From Endozoicomonas montiporae CL-33 (GTDB taxonomy: Bacteria > Pseudomonadota > Gammaproteobacteria > Pseudomonadales > Endozoicomonadaceae): a DNA stretch of 64,000 nt. The notes under the pieces are model-generated. The model did no database searches, was not told the origin of the DNA, and saw only the letters and a program-made list of their open reading frames with translations. A program made the position numbers and the translations under genes. How positions within the stretch are numbered: position 1 is the first letter of the stretch; every line of letters begins with the position of its first letter. Positions 50,051 to 58,961 of this stretch are shown here, piece after piece. The DNA is taken from NCBI RefSeq assembly GCF_001583435.1, contig NZ_CP013251.1, positions 1,819,617-1,883,616 on the forward strand, in the 5' to 3' direction.

Positions 50051-50569
50051 ATGGGTATGCAAAAACTAATTGCAGAGATTCAGGAAAATCCATTCTGGCA
50101 GCAGTTGCAAACTCGCTATGAATTGCTGTCATCAAGGGATCGGCAGGCTTTAAACTGGCTCGGAGCGTTTTTACTGGTAGCCATGGTATATCTGCTAATC
50201 TGGGAACCTCTTAGCAACTGGAGTGAAAGCCAGAGAGAAGATTATCAAAGGCAGCAGGTAGTGCTTGAATGGATGAGTGACCACTATGAAGCGGCCAGAG
50301 ATCAACAGAAAAAACAGAAAACGGCGGGTGGTCAGAGAGAAATTTCATCCATTGTTGCCAGTACTGCAAAGCAGGCTGGTGTTACCCTCAGCCGGGTGCA
50401 ACCGGATAGAAAAGGCTTGGGGGTGTGGATTGAAGATGCCGCTTATCAGAAGTTTCTTAGCTGGCTGGTAGTACTCAATACCAAGTTTGAATTATCCATT
50501 CAGCAAGTCAGGCTGGACAAAGCCAAGGAAGAAGGTCGGGTTAAAATCTACCTCCACTTGTCCAACTGA
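50051..50569 (+). CDS. gspM: Type II secretion protein M
   Basis: Inner-membrane partner of GspL. A short cytoplasmic stretch with the family pattern YELLSSRDRQAL is followed by one membrane helix (LNWLGAFLLVAMVYLLIWEP) and a periplasmic domain. Length 172. Last gene of the cluster; there is no gspN and no prepilin peptidase here, which must be supplied from elsewhere (pilD). Confidence 0.92.
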   Translation: MGMQKLIAEIQENPFWQQLQTRYELLSSRDRQALNWLGAFLLVAMVYLLIWEPLSNWSESQREDYQRQQVVLEWMSDHYEAARDQQKKQKTAGGQREISSIVASTAKQAGVTLSRVQPDRKGLGVWIEDAAYQKFLSWLVVLNTKFELSIQQVRLDKAKEEGRVKIYLHLSN

Positions 50570-50700
50570 AAGAGGCTTTTATTGGTACTTTAATACTGCT
50601 TTGGCATTTCTATTGAGTAGCCTTGTAGGGCCAGTCAGGAGTGAGGATGGCTTTTTTCTGGGCACCTTTCTGTTTGAAGAATGTTTCGCCCAAAAAACTG

Positions 50701-50728
50701 TTGACTCCTTACGTTTAATCCGTAAAAT
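50701..50728 (+). promoter_or_regulatory. tRNA promoter
   Basis: TTGACT, 16 bases, TAAAAT match sigma-70 at five of six in both boxes and stand 15 bases before tRNA-Val. Confidence 0.75.
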
Positions 50729-50743
50729 GCGAATCCGCTGACA

Positions 50744-50819
50744 GGGTGATTAGCTCAGCTGGGAGAGCATCTGCCTTACAAGCAGAGGGTCGGCGGTTCG
50801 ATCCCGTCATCACCCACCA
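50744..50819 (+). tRNA. tRNA-Val (TAC)
   Basis: 76 nt, starts GGGTGATTAGCTCAGCTGGG and ends with encoded CCA. Anticodon TAC in CTGCCTTACAAGCAG. Cloverleaf arms and GGTTCGATCCC T-loop are intact. Confidence 0.98.
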
Positions 50820-50868
50820 TTTTTAGTGTAAAGAATTACGTGAAGCAGAAGCTTCATAAAGAATATGC

Positions 50869-50945
50869 GGACCGGTAGTTCAGTTGGTTAGAATGCCGGC
50901 CTGTCACGCCGGAGGTCGCGGGTTCGAGTCCCGTCCGGTCCGCCA
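50869..50945 (+). tRNA. tRNA-Asp (GTC)
   Basis: 77 nt with acceptor GGACCGG / CCGGTCC, discriminator G and encoded CCA. Anticodon GTC in GGCCTGTCACGCC. It shares a transcript with tRNA-Val and is the last core gene before the island. Confidence 0.98.
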
Positions 50946-50950
50946 TATTT

Positions 50951-50990
50951 CAAAGCCCTAGCGACATATGTCGTTAGGGCTTTGTTTTAT
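50951..50990 (+). terminator. tRNA operon terminator
   Basis: CAAAGCCCTAGCGAC pairs with GTCGTTAGGGCTTTG (one G-T pair), followed by TTTTAT. Confidence 0.9.
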
Positions 50991-51237
50991 CTAGCCTAGT
51001 ATAAAGGGCTGTTTCTGTACCTTCCGTAGTTTTCAACCTTCGTCGTTTAACTGCATTTTTGCCTGTTTTTTCTGTGTTTTTCTCTCTTCTCTCAAATGCT
51101 GTGGTCTACAGCGGTTGACGATCCACAGCTTTATTTCCTGTTTTCAATCAGTACGTTAGCTTTTGTTTTGACTGTGGTTCGAGTTTCGGTTCGTTGGCAT
51201 TCCGGCGTTAAGGGCTCGGGGCGCTGAGCCAATCTAT

Positions 51238-51552
51238 TTATTCTGCACGATCTTCTTCAGTGGCCTGTACAGCCAGTTCGAAAGACTCTTGAACATCTTC
51301 AAGCCAGTACATGACTTCATCAGGCGCTTTGCCTTGTTGAGCAATATTACGCACCAGCAACAAGGTATCTTTCATCTTGTTCAGGTTTCGTACTGATTCC
51401 CAACTCATGCCTTCATGAATATGGAACATCAGTTTATCTGAATCCGGAAAACCAAAGTGTTCATTTACTGCGTTTCTTAAGTTTTCCCAAGAACCCTGAA
51501 GATCAGAGATGGCTGTTTTGATGTAGCCGGTTGGCTCGGTCTTAAAGCTCAT
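51238..51552 (-). CDS. Hypothetical 104-aa protein
   Basis: No family recognised. It is soluble, acidic and mostly helical (MKDTLLLVRNIAQQGKAPDE, YWLEDVQESFELAVQATEED). No signal peptide. It is the first gene after the tRNAs, with no strong ribosome-binding site. The 250 bp between it and the tRNA terminator hold nothing I can identify. Confidence 0.55.
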   Translation of the reverse strand: MSFKTEPTGYIKTAISDLQGSWENLRNAVNEHFGFPDSDKLMFHIHEGMSWESVRNLNKMKDTLLLVRNIAQQGKAPDEVMYWLEDVQESFELAVQATEEDRAE

Positions 51553-51780
51553 AATGTGTTGATTAGGTTTAGTATGGTGGGACTGAAGTATATCTTATTG
51601 GCGAGGGTGATGATAACGAGCGCGGATTGATATGAGGCAAGTAAAAGGTCACTATCAGTTCGACAGTGACCGGGGAGAGATAGCGGCAATTTTCATAAAG
51701 TGATCTCGTTGTTCTGTCCAAAGCGTGGGGAAGGTCTTCATACAGTCCTTGAGAGAAAGTACCCACTCACCTGTATTACA

Positions 51781-53426
51781 CTCGATGCTGCAGTTTTACC
51801 TAAACAAGTAACGTATTTATCTCGATTCTAAGCTGCATCTAAAAGTTTAAACTTCCGGGCGTGTGCTTTGAGTGAGTCAGTTGCCTTTTGTTCTCCCAGG
51901 TCTCTACCAGCCATATGCCTGCTCGACTCCCGCTTGGGCAAAGTATGCTCTAAGGCTAAGGCCAGAGCCTTAAGCTCGGTATCTGGATCTTCCGATTCAA
52001 CCACTGATTTCACCGTAGCAAGCAAGGCTTCTGCATTGAGGCGTTCGATCAGACAGCCTGCGGGCATTCCGGCCTGTTTGTTTTTCAGTAGGACGAATTG
52101 CTCAGGGTGCAGTAACAGCATGTGTTCGCACAGCAGGCTCAGGATCACGCCGCGCTGCGATCCGTCAGCACCTTGCTGTTTGCTCAACCTGTTCCAGCCA
52201 CAATGAGCTTTCCAGTCTTGAATGAAAACCTCGACCAACCACCTCAAGGTGTAAATCCTGGCTATGTCGGTATGCCGCCATGACATATCTGAAGCCACCA
52301 GATAGCGATAATCCTCTTCACCCTCATACTTCAGGGCAATAACAAAACGTCTTTTCCCATGAGCCTTAACATACAGCCGAGCAGCCAGCATCGTGACCTG
52401 CTCTTCTTTGCCACCGCGTATTATGAGTTGAGTTTCAGCGCCTTTCTGGCGCGAAAAGTAAGCTTTGAGAGTCGCTTCCGAGTGGTTTCGGTTGGATACT
52501 TTCTGATTCGAGCGCAGTTGGCTGACAACCTGGGCTCCGCCTGTTATTTCCGCAGCCTTATCCATAAAGTCTCCTGTGCCATACAGTGCATCAGCGAGAA
52601 TTGCTTTGATCGTAATGTTGGGAAACGAATCAACAAATTCTTGCAGCATAACCAGCGTCAACGACTGCATGGTGGGGTAACGAACATGATCTGGCTCAGG
52701 ACGGTTCGGTCGTTCTTTTTTCTGAATGCCTTGCTTCCTGAGCGCCTTGTCTTTCTTCCTCCATGCAGATAACTCAGGGTCAGGAATATAAAAGCGAAAC
52801 CCTACTGGAAAGGTAGCTACTTCAGTAACGAGCACCATAAACACCAGTTCCTGCCCATTAAAATAACCACCTGTTGATTTGTCTTTTATCTTATGGGCAC
52901 CGTCGATTTTTGAAGTCCTTTTAGTGCGCTTTTTTCCTGTATCGTCGATAGCAAGGGTTCCACTTTGTATTCCATAGCGTAGAAGAATATTTCTGACGCT
53001 GGCCTGTAGCAGGCTTTGCCATGCAATTTCTGCTTGATAAAACATCCAGCACAGACGGGTCGCTTTGAATCTGCCTAAGCTTCTGCGCTCAAAAGCAGCC
53101 CAGTTAATAGTTTTAGTTACAACGATTCCCATGATAAAAACGCCCAGTGCCACTTTCTTGGATCTACTCAACTGCGCAGAGGAATTGATGGACTTGAGCG
53201 AATCATTCAAAGCATCCAGAAAGGCAGTGACAACGGGTAATGGGCGAATTAGCAAGATACGACACTTGACGGTTATTAAGTTCCTATGAGATCTTACCTC
53301 CAACCTGCTGCTGTGGCTATGATGGAATCTCGCAAGGCTTGAATTCGGAGCTGCAGTAGTAGTCTGCTCTTATGCCACCCTGCCATTTCCTGCTCTCCCT
53401 CAAATATCAAAAACTGCAGCATCGAG
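51781..53426 (-). mobile_element. IS4-like insertion sequence
   Basis: 1646 bp with 17-bp inverted ends CTCGATGCTGCAGTTTT (perfect at 51781-51797 and 53410-53426) and the duplication TTACA at 51776-51780 and 53427-53431. One transposase gene inside. Intact ends and duplication imply a recent, complete insertion. Confidence 0.9.
51828..53303 (-). CDS. IS4-like DDE transposase
   Basis: DDE-type transposase of the IS element. The first Asp is in LAIDDTGKKRTKR, the second in ILADALYGTG, and the Glu in YTLRWLVEVFIQDWK, whose Y-(2)-RW-(1)-E spacing recalls the IS4 family. The frame opens with TTG at 53303; no ATG occurs before residue 53, so the true start is unsure (TTG at 53303 or a TTG a few codons later). 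Length up to 491. Confidence 0.85.
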   Translation of the reverse strand: MEVRSHRNLITVKCRILLIRPLPVVTAFLDALNDSLKSINSSAQLSRSKKVALGVFIMGIVVTKTINWAAFERRSLGRFKATRLCWMFYQAEIAWQSLLQASVRNILLRYGIQSGTLAIDDTGKKRTKRTSKIDGAHKIKDKSTGGYFNGQELVFMVLVTEVATFPVGFRFYIPDPELSAWRKKDKALRKQGIQKKERPNRPEPDHVRYPTMQSLTLVMLQEFVDSFPNITIKAILADALYGTGDFMDKAAEITGGAQVVSQLRSNQKVSNRNHSEATLKAYFSRQKGAETQLIIRGGKEEQVTMLAARLYVKAHGKRRFVIALKYEGEEDYRYLVASDMSWRHTDIARIYTLRWLVEVFIQDWKAHCGWNRLSKQQGADGSQRGVILSLLCEHMLLLHPEQFVLLKNKQAGMPAGCLIERLNAEALLATVKSVVESEDPDTELKALALALEHTLPKRESSRHMAGRDLGEQKATDSLKAHARKFKLLDAA

Positions 53427-53676
53427 TTACAGAGAATGGCTTCCTGAATATCGGGTGCCAGGCAGGTTAGACGAGTCACTTTGGCAACACGGCTTTTGTC
53501 TGTCTTTTCCTTTTTTGCCAATGCCTCCATATTTTTGAACCGACCAGACTCCAGCATCTTCATCCACCGATGCCCCTGAATCAAAGCCCTTTGCAGTGAC
53601 ACCATATCTTCGTGCCCAATCATACCGTCCGGCGTTTCAATGGTGGCTTTACCGCCCCGGTGCATATTCCGGCCTC

Positions 53677-53753
53677 CCGTGAACACCCACTCCGGTTTAT
53701 CGTGAACGCTCTTTCCGCAAAACCGTGAACACCCATTCCGCTTTATCGTGAAC
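53677..53753 (+). repeat. Subterminal repeats of the IS21 left end
   Basis: Two copies of a 31-bp unit (CCGTGAACACCCA ... TTTATCGTGAAC) at 53677-53707 and 53723-53753, differing at two positions and spaced 46 bp. IS21 transposases bind multiple such end repeats. Confidence 0.85.
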
Positions 53754-53911
53754 ACTTTTTGCGAATTTCCGGAATCACCGTTCACGAAGCCGGAATAAGT
53801 GTTCACGACACCGGAATCATCCCCGGAAAGAACCAAAATCCTCTCCTTAAGCATTGATTTCATTCAACTTGTGCCGCTTTTCCTTATTCCACAACAACAG
53901 GGAAAACGGCC

Positions 53912-55468
53912 ATGCCAAAGGAAAAGAGGCTATCAATGCGAAAAATTCGGGAAATCCTTCGACTCCGCCACGAGTGCAACCTGTCTACCCGGCAAATATC
54001 CGCCAGCGCCAGAGTCAGTACCGGGGCGGTCAGCAAGTATCTGAAGTTATTTGAAAAGTCCGGGCTGTCCTGGCCTTTGCCAGACGATATGGACGACTCT
54101 GCCCTGATAAACCGGTTGTCGCCTGAGACATCAAACCGCAAACACCAGGGCTTTATCGAACCCGACTGGACGGAGGTTCACAGCAGCCTTAAGCGTAAGG
54201 GCATGACCAAACAGCTGCTCTGGGAAGAGTACTGCGAAGTTTACCCCCACAATGCCTACAGCCACAGTCAGTTCTGCCACCGCTACAACGAGTGGTGCAA
54301 GAAGCAGAAACGCTCTATGCGCCAACAGCATAAGGGCGGCGAGAAGCTGTTTGTGGATTACGCCGGGCTGACTGTTCCCATTGCCAGCAAGGAAACGGGC
54401 GAGACATCACCTGCCCAGATCTTTGTGGCGGTGTTGGGAGCGTCCAATTATACCTACGCAGAAGCCACCTGGACCCAGGGTTCGGTAGACTTTATTGGTT
54501 CTCAGGTCCGGGCGTTCCAGTTCTTTGGCGGAGTTCCCGAAATGCTGGTACCGGACAACCTGCGCAGTGCTGTGACCAAGGCCTGCCGTTATGATCCGGA
54601 GATTAACCGCAGTTACCAGCACATGGCTGAACACTTCGGCTGCTCCATTCTGCCTGCACGCCCTTACAAGCCAAAAGACAAGGCCAAGGTAGAAGCCGGT
54701 GTACAACTGGTGGAACGCTGGATTTTAATGCGTCTGCGTCATACAACGTTCTTCTCCCTGTCAGAACTGAACTGGGAAATACGACGCCTGCTGGAAGACC
54801 TGAACCACCGGCCATTCAAACAGCTGCCCGGTTGCCGGCGCAGCCAGTTTGAGTTGCTAGACAGGCCTGCGTTGTCTCCCTTGCCCAGGCAGCCTTATGA
54901 GTACCTTGAGTTCAAGATGGCCAGGGTCAACATTGACTATCACGTGCAGTTCAGCAGCCATTACTACTCCGTGCCACACCAGCTGGTCAGGGAGCAGGTG
55001 GCAATCCGTGGCAGCCATAATACTGTCCAGATCCTCTACAAAGGCAAGCCGGTCACCAGCCATGTCCGGCAATACGCAGCCGGAGGTTTCACCACCAAGC
55101 CGGAGCATATGCCGAAACGCCACCAGAAACAGCAACAGTGGACACCGGGGCGGCTGTTGCGCTGGGCGCAAAAGCTGGGGCCGGATGTTCTGAGGTTTAC
55201 CCGACAGTTACTGGACGGCAAGCAGCACCAGGAGCAGGCTTACCGGGCTTGCCTTGGACTGTTAAACCTTGAGCGTGAATACGGACAACAGCGGCTGAAC
55301 GCCGCCTGCGACCGGGCTATCAAAACCGGAGGCCGTCGGGTAGGCAATGTACGCTCCATCCTGAAATCCGGGCTGGACAAGGTACCCATTGAGTTGCCAC
55401 AGGAAAGCGACAATGAACGGGTTACACGCAGCCATGAAAACATCCGTGGCGCAGGCTTCTTCCAGTGA
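53912..55468 (+). CDS. istA: IS21 transposase
   Basis: Integrase-core transposase of IS21. An N-terminal helix-turn-helix (EILRLRHECNLSTRQISASA) binds the end repeats; the catalytic domain contains FVDYAGLTV (first Asp), LVPDNLRSAV (second Asp) and KAKVEAGVQLVERW (Glu). Length 518. The ribosomal site is not strong. It ends 10 bp before istB. Confidence 0.95.
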   Translation: MPKEKRLSMRKIREILRLRHECNLSTRQISASARVSTGAVSKYLKLFEKSGLSWPLPDDMDDSALINRLSPETSNRKHQGFIEPDWTEVHSSLKRKGMTKQLLWEEYCEVYPHNAYSHSQFCHRYNEWCKKQKRSMRQQHKGGEKLFVDYAGLTVPIASKETGETSPAQIFVAVLGASNYTYAEATWTQGSVDFIGSQVRAFQFFGGVPEMLVPDNLRSAVTKACRYDPEINRSYQHMAEHFGCSILPARPYKPKDKAKVEAGVQLVERWILMRLRHTTFFSLSELNWEIRRLLEDLNHRPFKQLPGCRRSQFELLDRPALSPLPRQPYEYLEFKMARVNIDYHVQFSSHYYSVPHQLVREQVAIRGSHNTVQILYKGKPVTSHVRQYAAGGFTTKPEHMPKRHQKQQQWTPGRLLRWAQKLGPDVLRFTRQLLDGKQHQEQAYRACLGLLNLEREYGQQRLNAACDRAIKTGGRRVGNVRSILKSGLDKVPIELPQESDNERVTRSHENIRGAGFFQ

Positions 55469-55478
55469 GGTGCAGGAT

Positions 55479-56234
55479 ATGATCAATCAAACGATGACCC
55501 GGTTACGTAGCCTGCGACTGAGCGGCATGGCCGAAGCCCTTGCCCTGCAACAGGAGCAACCCGGCACTTACGAAGGACTCAGCTTCGAAGAACGACTGGC
55601 CCTGCTGGTCGACCAGGAAGACGCTGACCGCAGCAACAAACGGCTGGCCAGACTGCTCAGGGCAGCCCGGTTCAAACTGTCTGCCACGCTGGAAGACATT
55701 GACTATGAGCAGCCACGGGGCATTACCAAATCACAGATGGCGACACTGGTCACCTGTGACTGGCTCAGACGAAAACAGAACCTCCTGATTACCGGCCCTT
55801 GCGGCACAGGGAAAAGCTGGTTGAGCTGTGCCTTCGGACATGGTGCCTGTCTGCGAGGCCTGAGTACTCGCTATTTCCGTACGTCAAGATTACTGGAGGC
55901 AATGACCATTGCCCATGGTGATGGCAGTTACAGTAAACAACTCAAACAGTTAGCCAGGGTTGACCTTCTGATCCTTGATGACTGGGGATTGGAGCCACTC
56001 AGCCAGAACCAGCGTAATGACCTGCTAGAAATTATGGATGACCGTCATAACCACAGTTCTACCATCGTAACCAGTCAACTACCGGTCTCAAAGTGGCATG
56101 ACAGTATTGGTGATGCCACCCTGGCCGACGCCATTCTGGATCGACTGGCCCACAACGCCCACCGGATAAAACTCAAAGGAGAGTCCATGAGAAAAACAAG
56201 GGCAAAACTGGATGATCGTGAACACCCAAGCTAA
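55479..56234 (+). CDS. istB: IS21 helper ATPase
   Basis: AAA+ ATPase that helps IstA choose targets. Walker A is GPCGTGKSWLSCAFG, Walker B is VDLLILDDWGLEPL. ATG at 55479 follows GAGG and AGGA; the frame is open upstream to 55389 within istA. Length 251, usual for the family. Confidence 0.93.
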   Translation: MINQTMTRLRSLRLSGMAEALALQQEQPGTYEGLSFEERLALLVDQEDADRSNKRLARLLRAARFKLSATLEDIDYEQPRGITKSQMATLVTCDWLRRKQNLLITGPCGTGKSWLSCAFGHGACLRGLSTRYFRTSRLLEAMTIAHGDGSYSKQLKQLARVDLLILDDWGLEPLSQNQRNDLLEIMDDRHNHSSTIVTSQLPVSKWHDSIGDATLADAILDRLAHNAHRIKLKGESMRKTRAKLDDREHPS

Positions 56235-56410
56235 AAATTAAGAGAGGCAATGCTTAGGGAAGCGGAGGTGTTCACGCTTTCCGGAATAGGTGTTCATTTT
56301 GACCGGAATATGCACCCGGTGAAAAATCCGGATGGGGACGGTCACTTTGATCAAGTTTACCTCTTCCAGAAACTCAACGGTCTCTTCAGCGGTTTTCCTT
56401 ATTCTTGCCA

Positions 56411-57298
56411 TTATGCAGCTCCTTGCAGTTCTTGGGTGACGGCATTAATGCCGTCGGGCTGGTAGTAAATGGTCACTTGGTTCAGATCCAGCTCAATGCG
56501 CTTGATCAGCAATTCAACCAGACGACGCTTTTCCGGTGCGAACAGTTCATCCCAGATGGAAGCGAGATCGTTTAATGCCGTTCGAATGACTTCTTCGCTG
56601 ATGGTGTTATCCACTTCACTGGCTTGCTGCCAGACTTTAAACAGCAGCTCCGGGCTGGTCAGTCGTTTGCGGGTTTCTTCCAGTATCAGGTTCTCCACCG
56701 CTGTGGCCGACAGAGGCGGCAGGGGCGCGTTTTTGTAACCTTTGGCCTGTGCAGTGCGACTTACGTAATAACGGAACTGTTGCCCGTTACGGCGTGTACT
56801 GCTGGTGGTCAGTGCATGACCATCAGGCCCGAACAATAGCCCTCGCAAGAAGGAAGGGCTCTTTCTGCTTCGTGATTCCCTGGAACGCAGGCTGGCATGC
56901 ACATCGAAGGTACCATGAGCCTTCGCCCACAAATCCATAGTAATAATCGGTTTGTGCTCACCGGGATACCATTGCCCTTTGTTACCAATCTCACCAATGT
57001 AGATTCTGTTCTTCAGAATACGGTGAATGGTGTTTTTGGCAAAGTCGATGCCACCTCGGTTACCACCCTCCCGCAAAGCTATTTGTTTGGTTTTATGACC
57101 CTGTTCGTTCACTACTTCACAAGTGGCAATGATCGAGCGTGTTTTGACGAAAGTTTTAAAAATCAGCTTAACGACTTCCGCTTCTTCAGGATTAATAATG
57201 AGTTTGCGCTCATTGACGTCATAACCCAGTGGCGGATTGCCACCCATCCACATGCCTTTCTTTTTCGAGAGCGCTCCAAGCCGGGCTCGGCTGAACAT
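56411..57298 (-). pseudogene. Large serine recombinase, C-terminal fragment
   Basis: Contains the recombinase domain (KGMWMGGNPPLGYDVNERK, HRILKNRIYIGEIGNKGQWYP) and the zinc-ribbon/C-terminal part (FLRGLLFGPDGHALTTSSTR). The N-terminal resolvase catalytic domain with the active Ser is missing: the sequence becomes unrelated at the IS110 left end near 57300. The ATG at 57298 is fortuitous. Its stop overlaps the start of the split small gene. Confidence 0.88.
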
Positions 57299-57310
57299 CT
57301 ATGAGTAACT

Positions 57311-57530
57311 TTTCTCCCAACTACTGTCTACATGCCTATGATAGAAAGGAAGACATACCCGGACCAGAGACCGTAAACACACTGGTGCCTTTTGCCCGTT
57401 TGAAAGCGTGGTCGGGGAGCTGGCGACAACATCACTGATGACGCAATATGCGATCTCGTTCGGAAGAATGCGAATCATCGACAGCCCCATATCCGGATAT
57501 GCCTTCGCACGGAAGTATAGAGGGTAAATC
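57311..57530 (+). ncRNA. Possible IS110 bridge RNA region
   Basis: The non-coding 5' end of IS110-group elements encodes a structured bridge RNA that pairs with target and donor DNA. This 220-bp stretch has no supported gene and contains self-complementary parts (for example CGATCTCGTTCGGAAG, TCCGGATA). The call comes from position and family knowledge; loops were not assigned. Confidence 0.4.
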
Positions 57531-58928
57531 ATGTCTCGCCGCAGCACATCCAACCGTTCCCATTCTGACAGAGTCAAAAAGCGTATTGCCGGACATCTGG
57601 AGAAAATCAATCTCTTTGCTGCTGGTATTGATATCGGGTCAGAGTCACATTTTGTTGCTGTGCCAGAAGAGTTAGATGAACAACCGGTGCGTTCGTTTGG
57701 CTGTTTTACCGCAGACCTTGAAGCTATGGCTGACTGGCTCGTAAAGCTTGGCATTACCACCGTTGTGATGGAGTCAACCGGAATTTACTGGATACCTGCG
57801 TTTGAAATACTGGAATCCCGGGGACTTGATGTAAAGCTGGTCAATGCACGACATGTAAAGAATGTTGCCGGACGTAAGTCTGATGTTCTGGACTGCCAAT
57901 GGCTTTTGCAGTTACATACTTACGGATTGCTCAATGGCGCGTTCCGCCCGGATGAACAGGTTTGTTCATTGCGATCCTATAGACGACAACGTGACACTCT
58001 TGTTGGCTACCGTGCTTCCCACATCCAGCATATGCAAAAGGCACTTCGACAGATGAATCTGTTACTGGATAATGTGGTGACTGATATTACCGGAAAAACC
58101 GGTATGACTATTATCCGCGCCATACTGAATGGGCAGCGGAATCCTGTGGAGCTGGCCAGATATCGTGACAAGCACTGCAAAAAATCCGAGGAAGAAATCG
58201 CCAAATCCCTGAAGGGGCATTATCGGGATGAGCATGTATTTGCTCTGCGGCAAGCTGTTGAACTTTACGATACTTATGATGAAAAAATCAGGGCTTGTGA
58301 CAAAGCTCTGGAACAGAAGCTCAACACATTTGACAGCAAAGATGATAAAGACTCTCAAAAGCTTTCTACGCCAGATAAGCCTTCAAAAAAACGGAAGTCC
58401 CGTTGCGCTCCAGACTTTGATGTACGTTCAGAACTCAACCGGGTGAGCGGTGTCGATCTGACTGATATCGATGGCATTGATGAAAATACGGCTCTGAAGA
58501 TTGTTTCAGAAATCGGTCTGGATATGAGTCGATGGCCTTCCGCTAAACATTTTGCCTCCTGGTTAGGGCTCTGTCCCGGAACCAAAATATCCGGTGGTAA
58601 AGTTCTGAACCGGAAAACCAAGCGTTTGCCAGGCGCAGCCGCAACAGCATTCAGGTTGGCGGCTTATTCACTGACCAGATCAAAAAGTGCTTTGGGTGCT
58701 TATTACCGAAGAATGCGAAGCAAGCTTGGTGCTCCAAAGGCGATTACGGCAACAGCGCATAAGCTGGCAAGGCTGGTTTACAGTATGCTCAAGCATGGGA
58801 GCCAGTATGTAGATGAAGGTCAGGAATACTTTGAGCAGCGGTACAGAGAAAGAGTTTTGAAAACCCTGAAGCAGAAGGCTAAAGATATGGGCTTCACATT
58901 AACGCCGGTTGAAACCGCCGTCGGTTAG
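57531..58928 (+). CDS. IS110-family transposase
   Basis: DEDD/serine-type recombinase of IS110. The RuvC-like half starts GIDIGSESHFVAVPEE, with VVMESTGIYWIPA and RHVKNVAGRKSDVLDCQWL; the C-terminal Tnp20 domain holds the likely serine region (AKHFASWLGLCPGTKISGGK). Length 465, including an insert of charged residues near 260-300. No break seen, so it may be active. Confidence 0.92.
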   Translation: MSRRSTSNRSHSDRVKKRIAGHLEKINLFAAGIDIGSESHFVAVPEELDEQPVRSFGCFTADLEAMADWLVKLGITTVVMESTGIYWIPAFEILESRGLDVKLVNARHVKNVAGRKSDVLDCQWLLQLHTYGLLNGAFRPDEQVCSLRSYRRQRDTLVGYRASHIQHMQKALRQMNLLLDNVVTDITGKTGMTIIRAILNGQRNPVELARYRDKHCKKSEEEIAKSLKGHYRDEHVFALRQAVELYDTYDEKIRACDKALEQKLNTFDSKDDKDSQKLSTPDKPSKKRKSRCAPDFDVRSELNRVSGVDLTDIDGIDENTALKIVSEIGLDMSRWPSAKHFASWLGLCPGTKISGGKVLNRKTKRLPGAAATAFRLAAYSLTRSKSALGAYYRRMRSKLGAPKAITATAHKLARLVYSMLKHGSQYVDEGQEYFEQRYRERVLKTLKQKAKDMGFTLTPVETAVG

Positions 58929-58961
58929 GGTTGTTTTAGCAACCGGCGAGCTCATGGGGAG

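Larger units (their letters stand above)
53661..56314 (+). mobile_element. IS21-family insertion sequence
   Basis: 2654 bp, beginning TGCATATTCCGG and ending with its complement CCGGAATATGCA, flanked by the duplication CCCGG (53656-53660 and 56315-56319). It carries istA and istB. Repeated GTGAACACC motifs lie inside both ends, two 31-bp copies at 53677-53707 and 53723-53753 on the left. TG...CA termini and a 5-bp duplication fit IS21. Confidence 0.93.
51655..56411 (-). pseudogene. Recombinase-linked small gene split by two IS elements
   Basis: Three pieces of one gene: N-terminal 56320-56411, middle 53432-53660, C-terminal 51655-51780. When both insertions and one copy of each target duplication are removed, 447 bases (148 codons plus stop) read in one frame. 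The product starts MARIRKTAEETVEFLEEV and contains IETPDGM, HRWMKMLESG and a helix-turn-helix-like KEKTDKSRVAKVTRLTCLAPDI, then EAILCN joined to TGEWVLSLKDC. Such small proteins follow large serine recombinases in phage and island modules. Its ATG overlaps the recombinase stop (TAATG). Not functional as it stands. Confidence 0.88.

Noticed and set aside
51569..51766. A 65-codon minus-strand frame
   Set aside because: It is a different frame from the C-terminal piece of the split recombinase-linked gene, which explains the region better.
53294..53863. A 189-codon minus-strand frame as a real gene
   Set aside because: It is chimeric: its start lies in the IS21 end repeats, its end in the IS4-like element; only the middle belongs to a true gene.
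57299..57760. A 153-codon minus-strand frame in the IS110 end
   Set aside because: It overlaps the transposase start and the probable bridge RNA region and has no family features.
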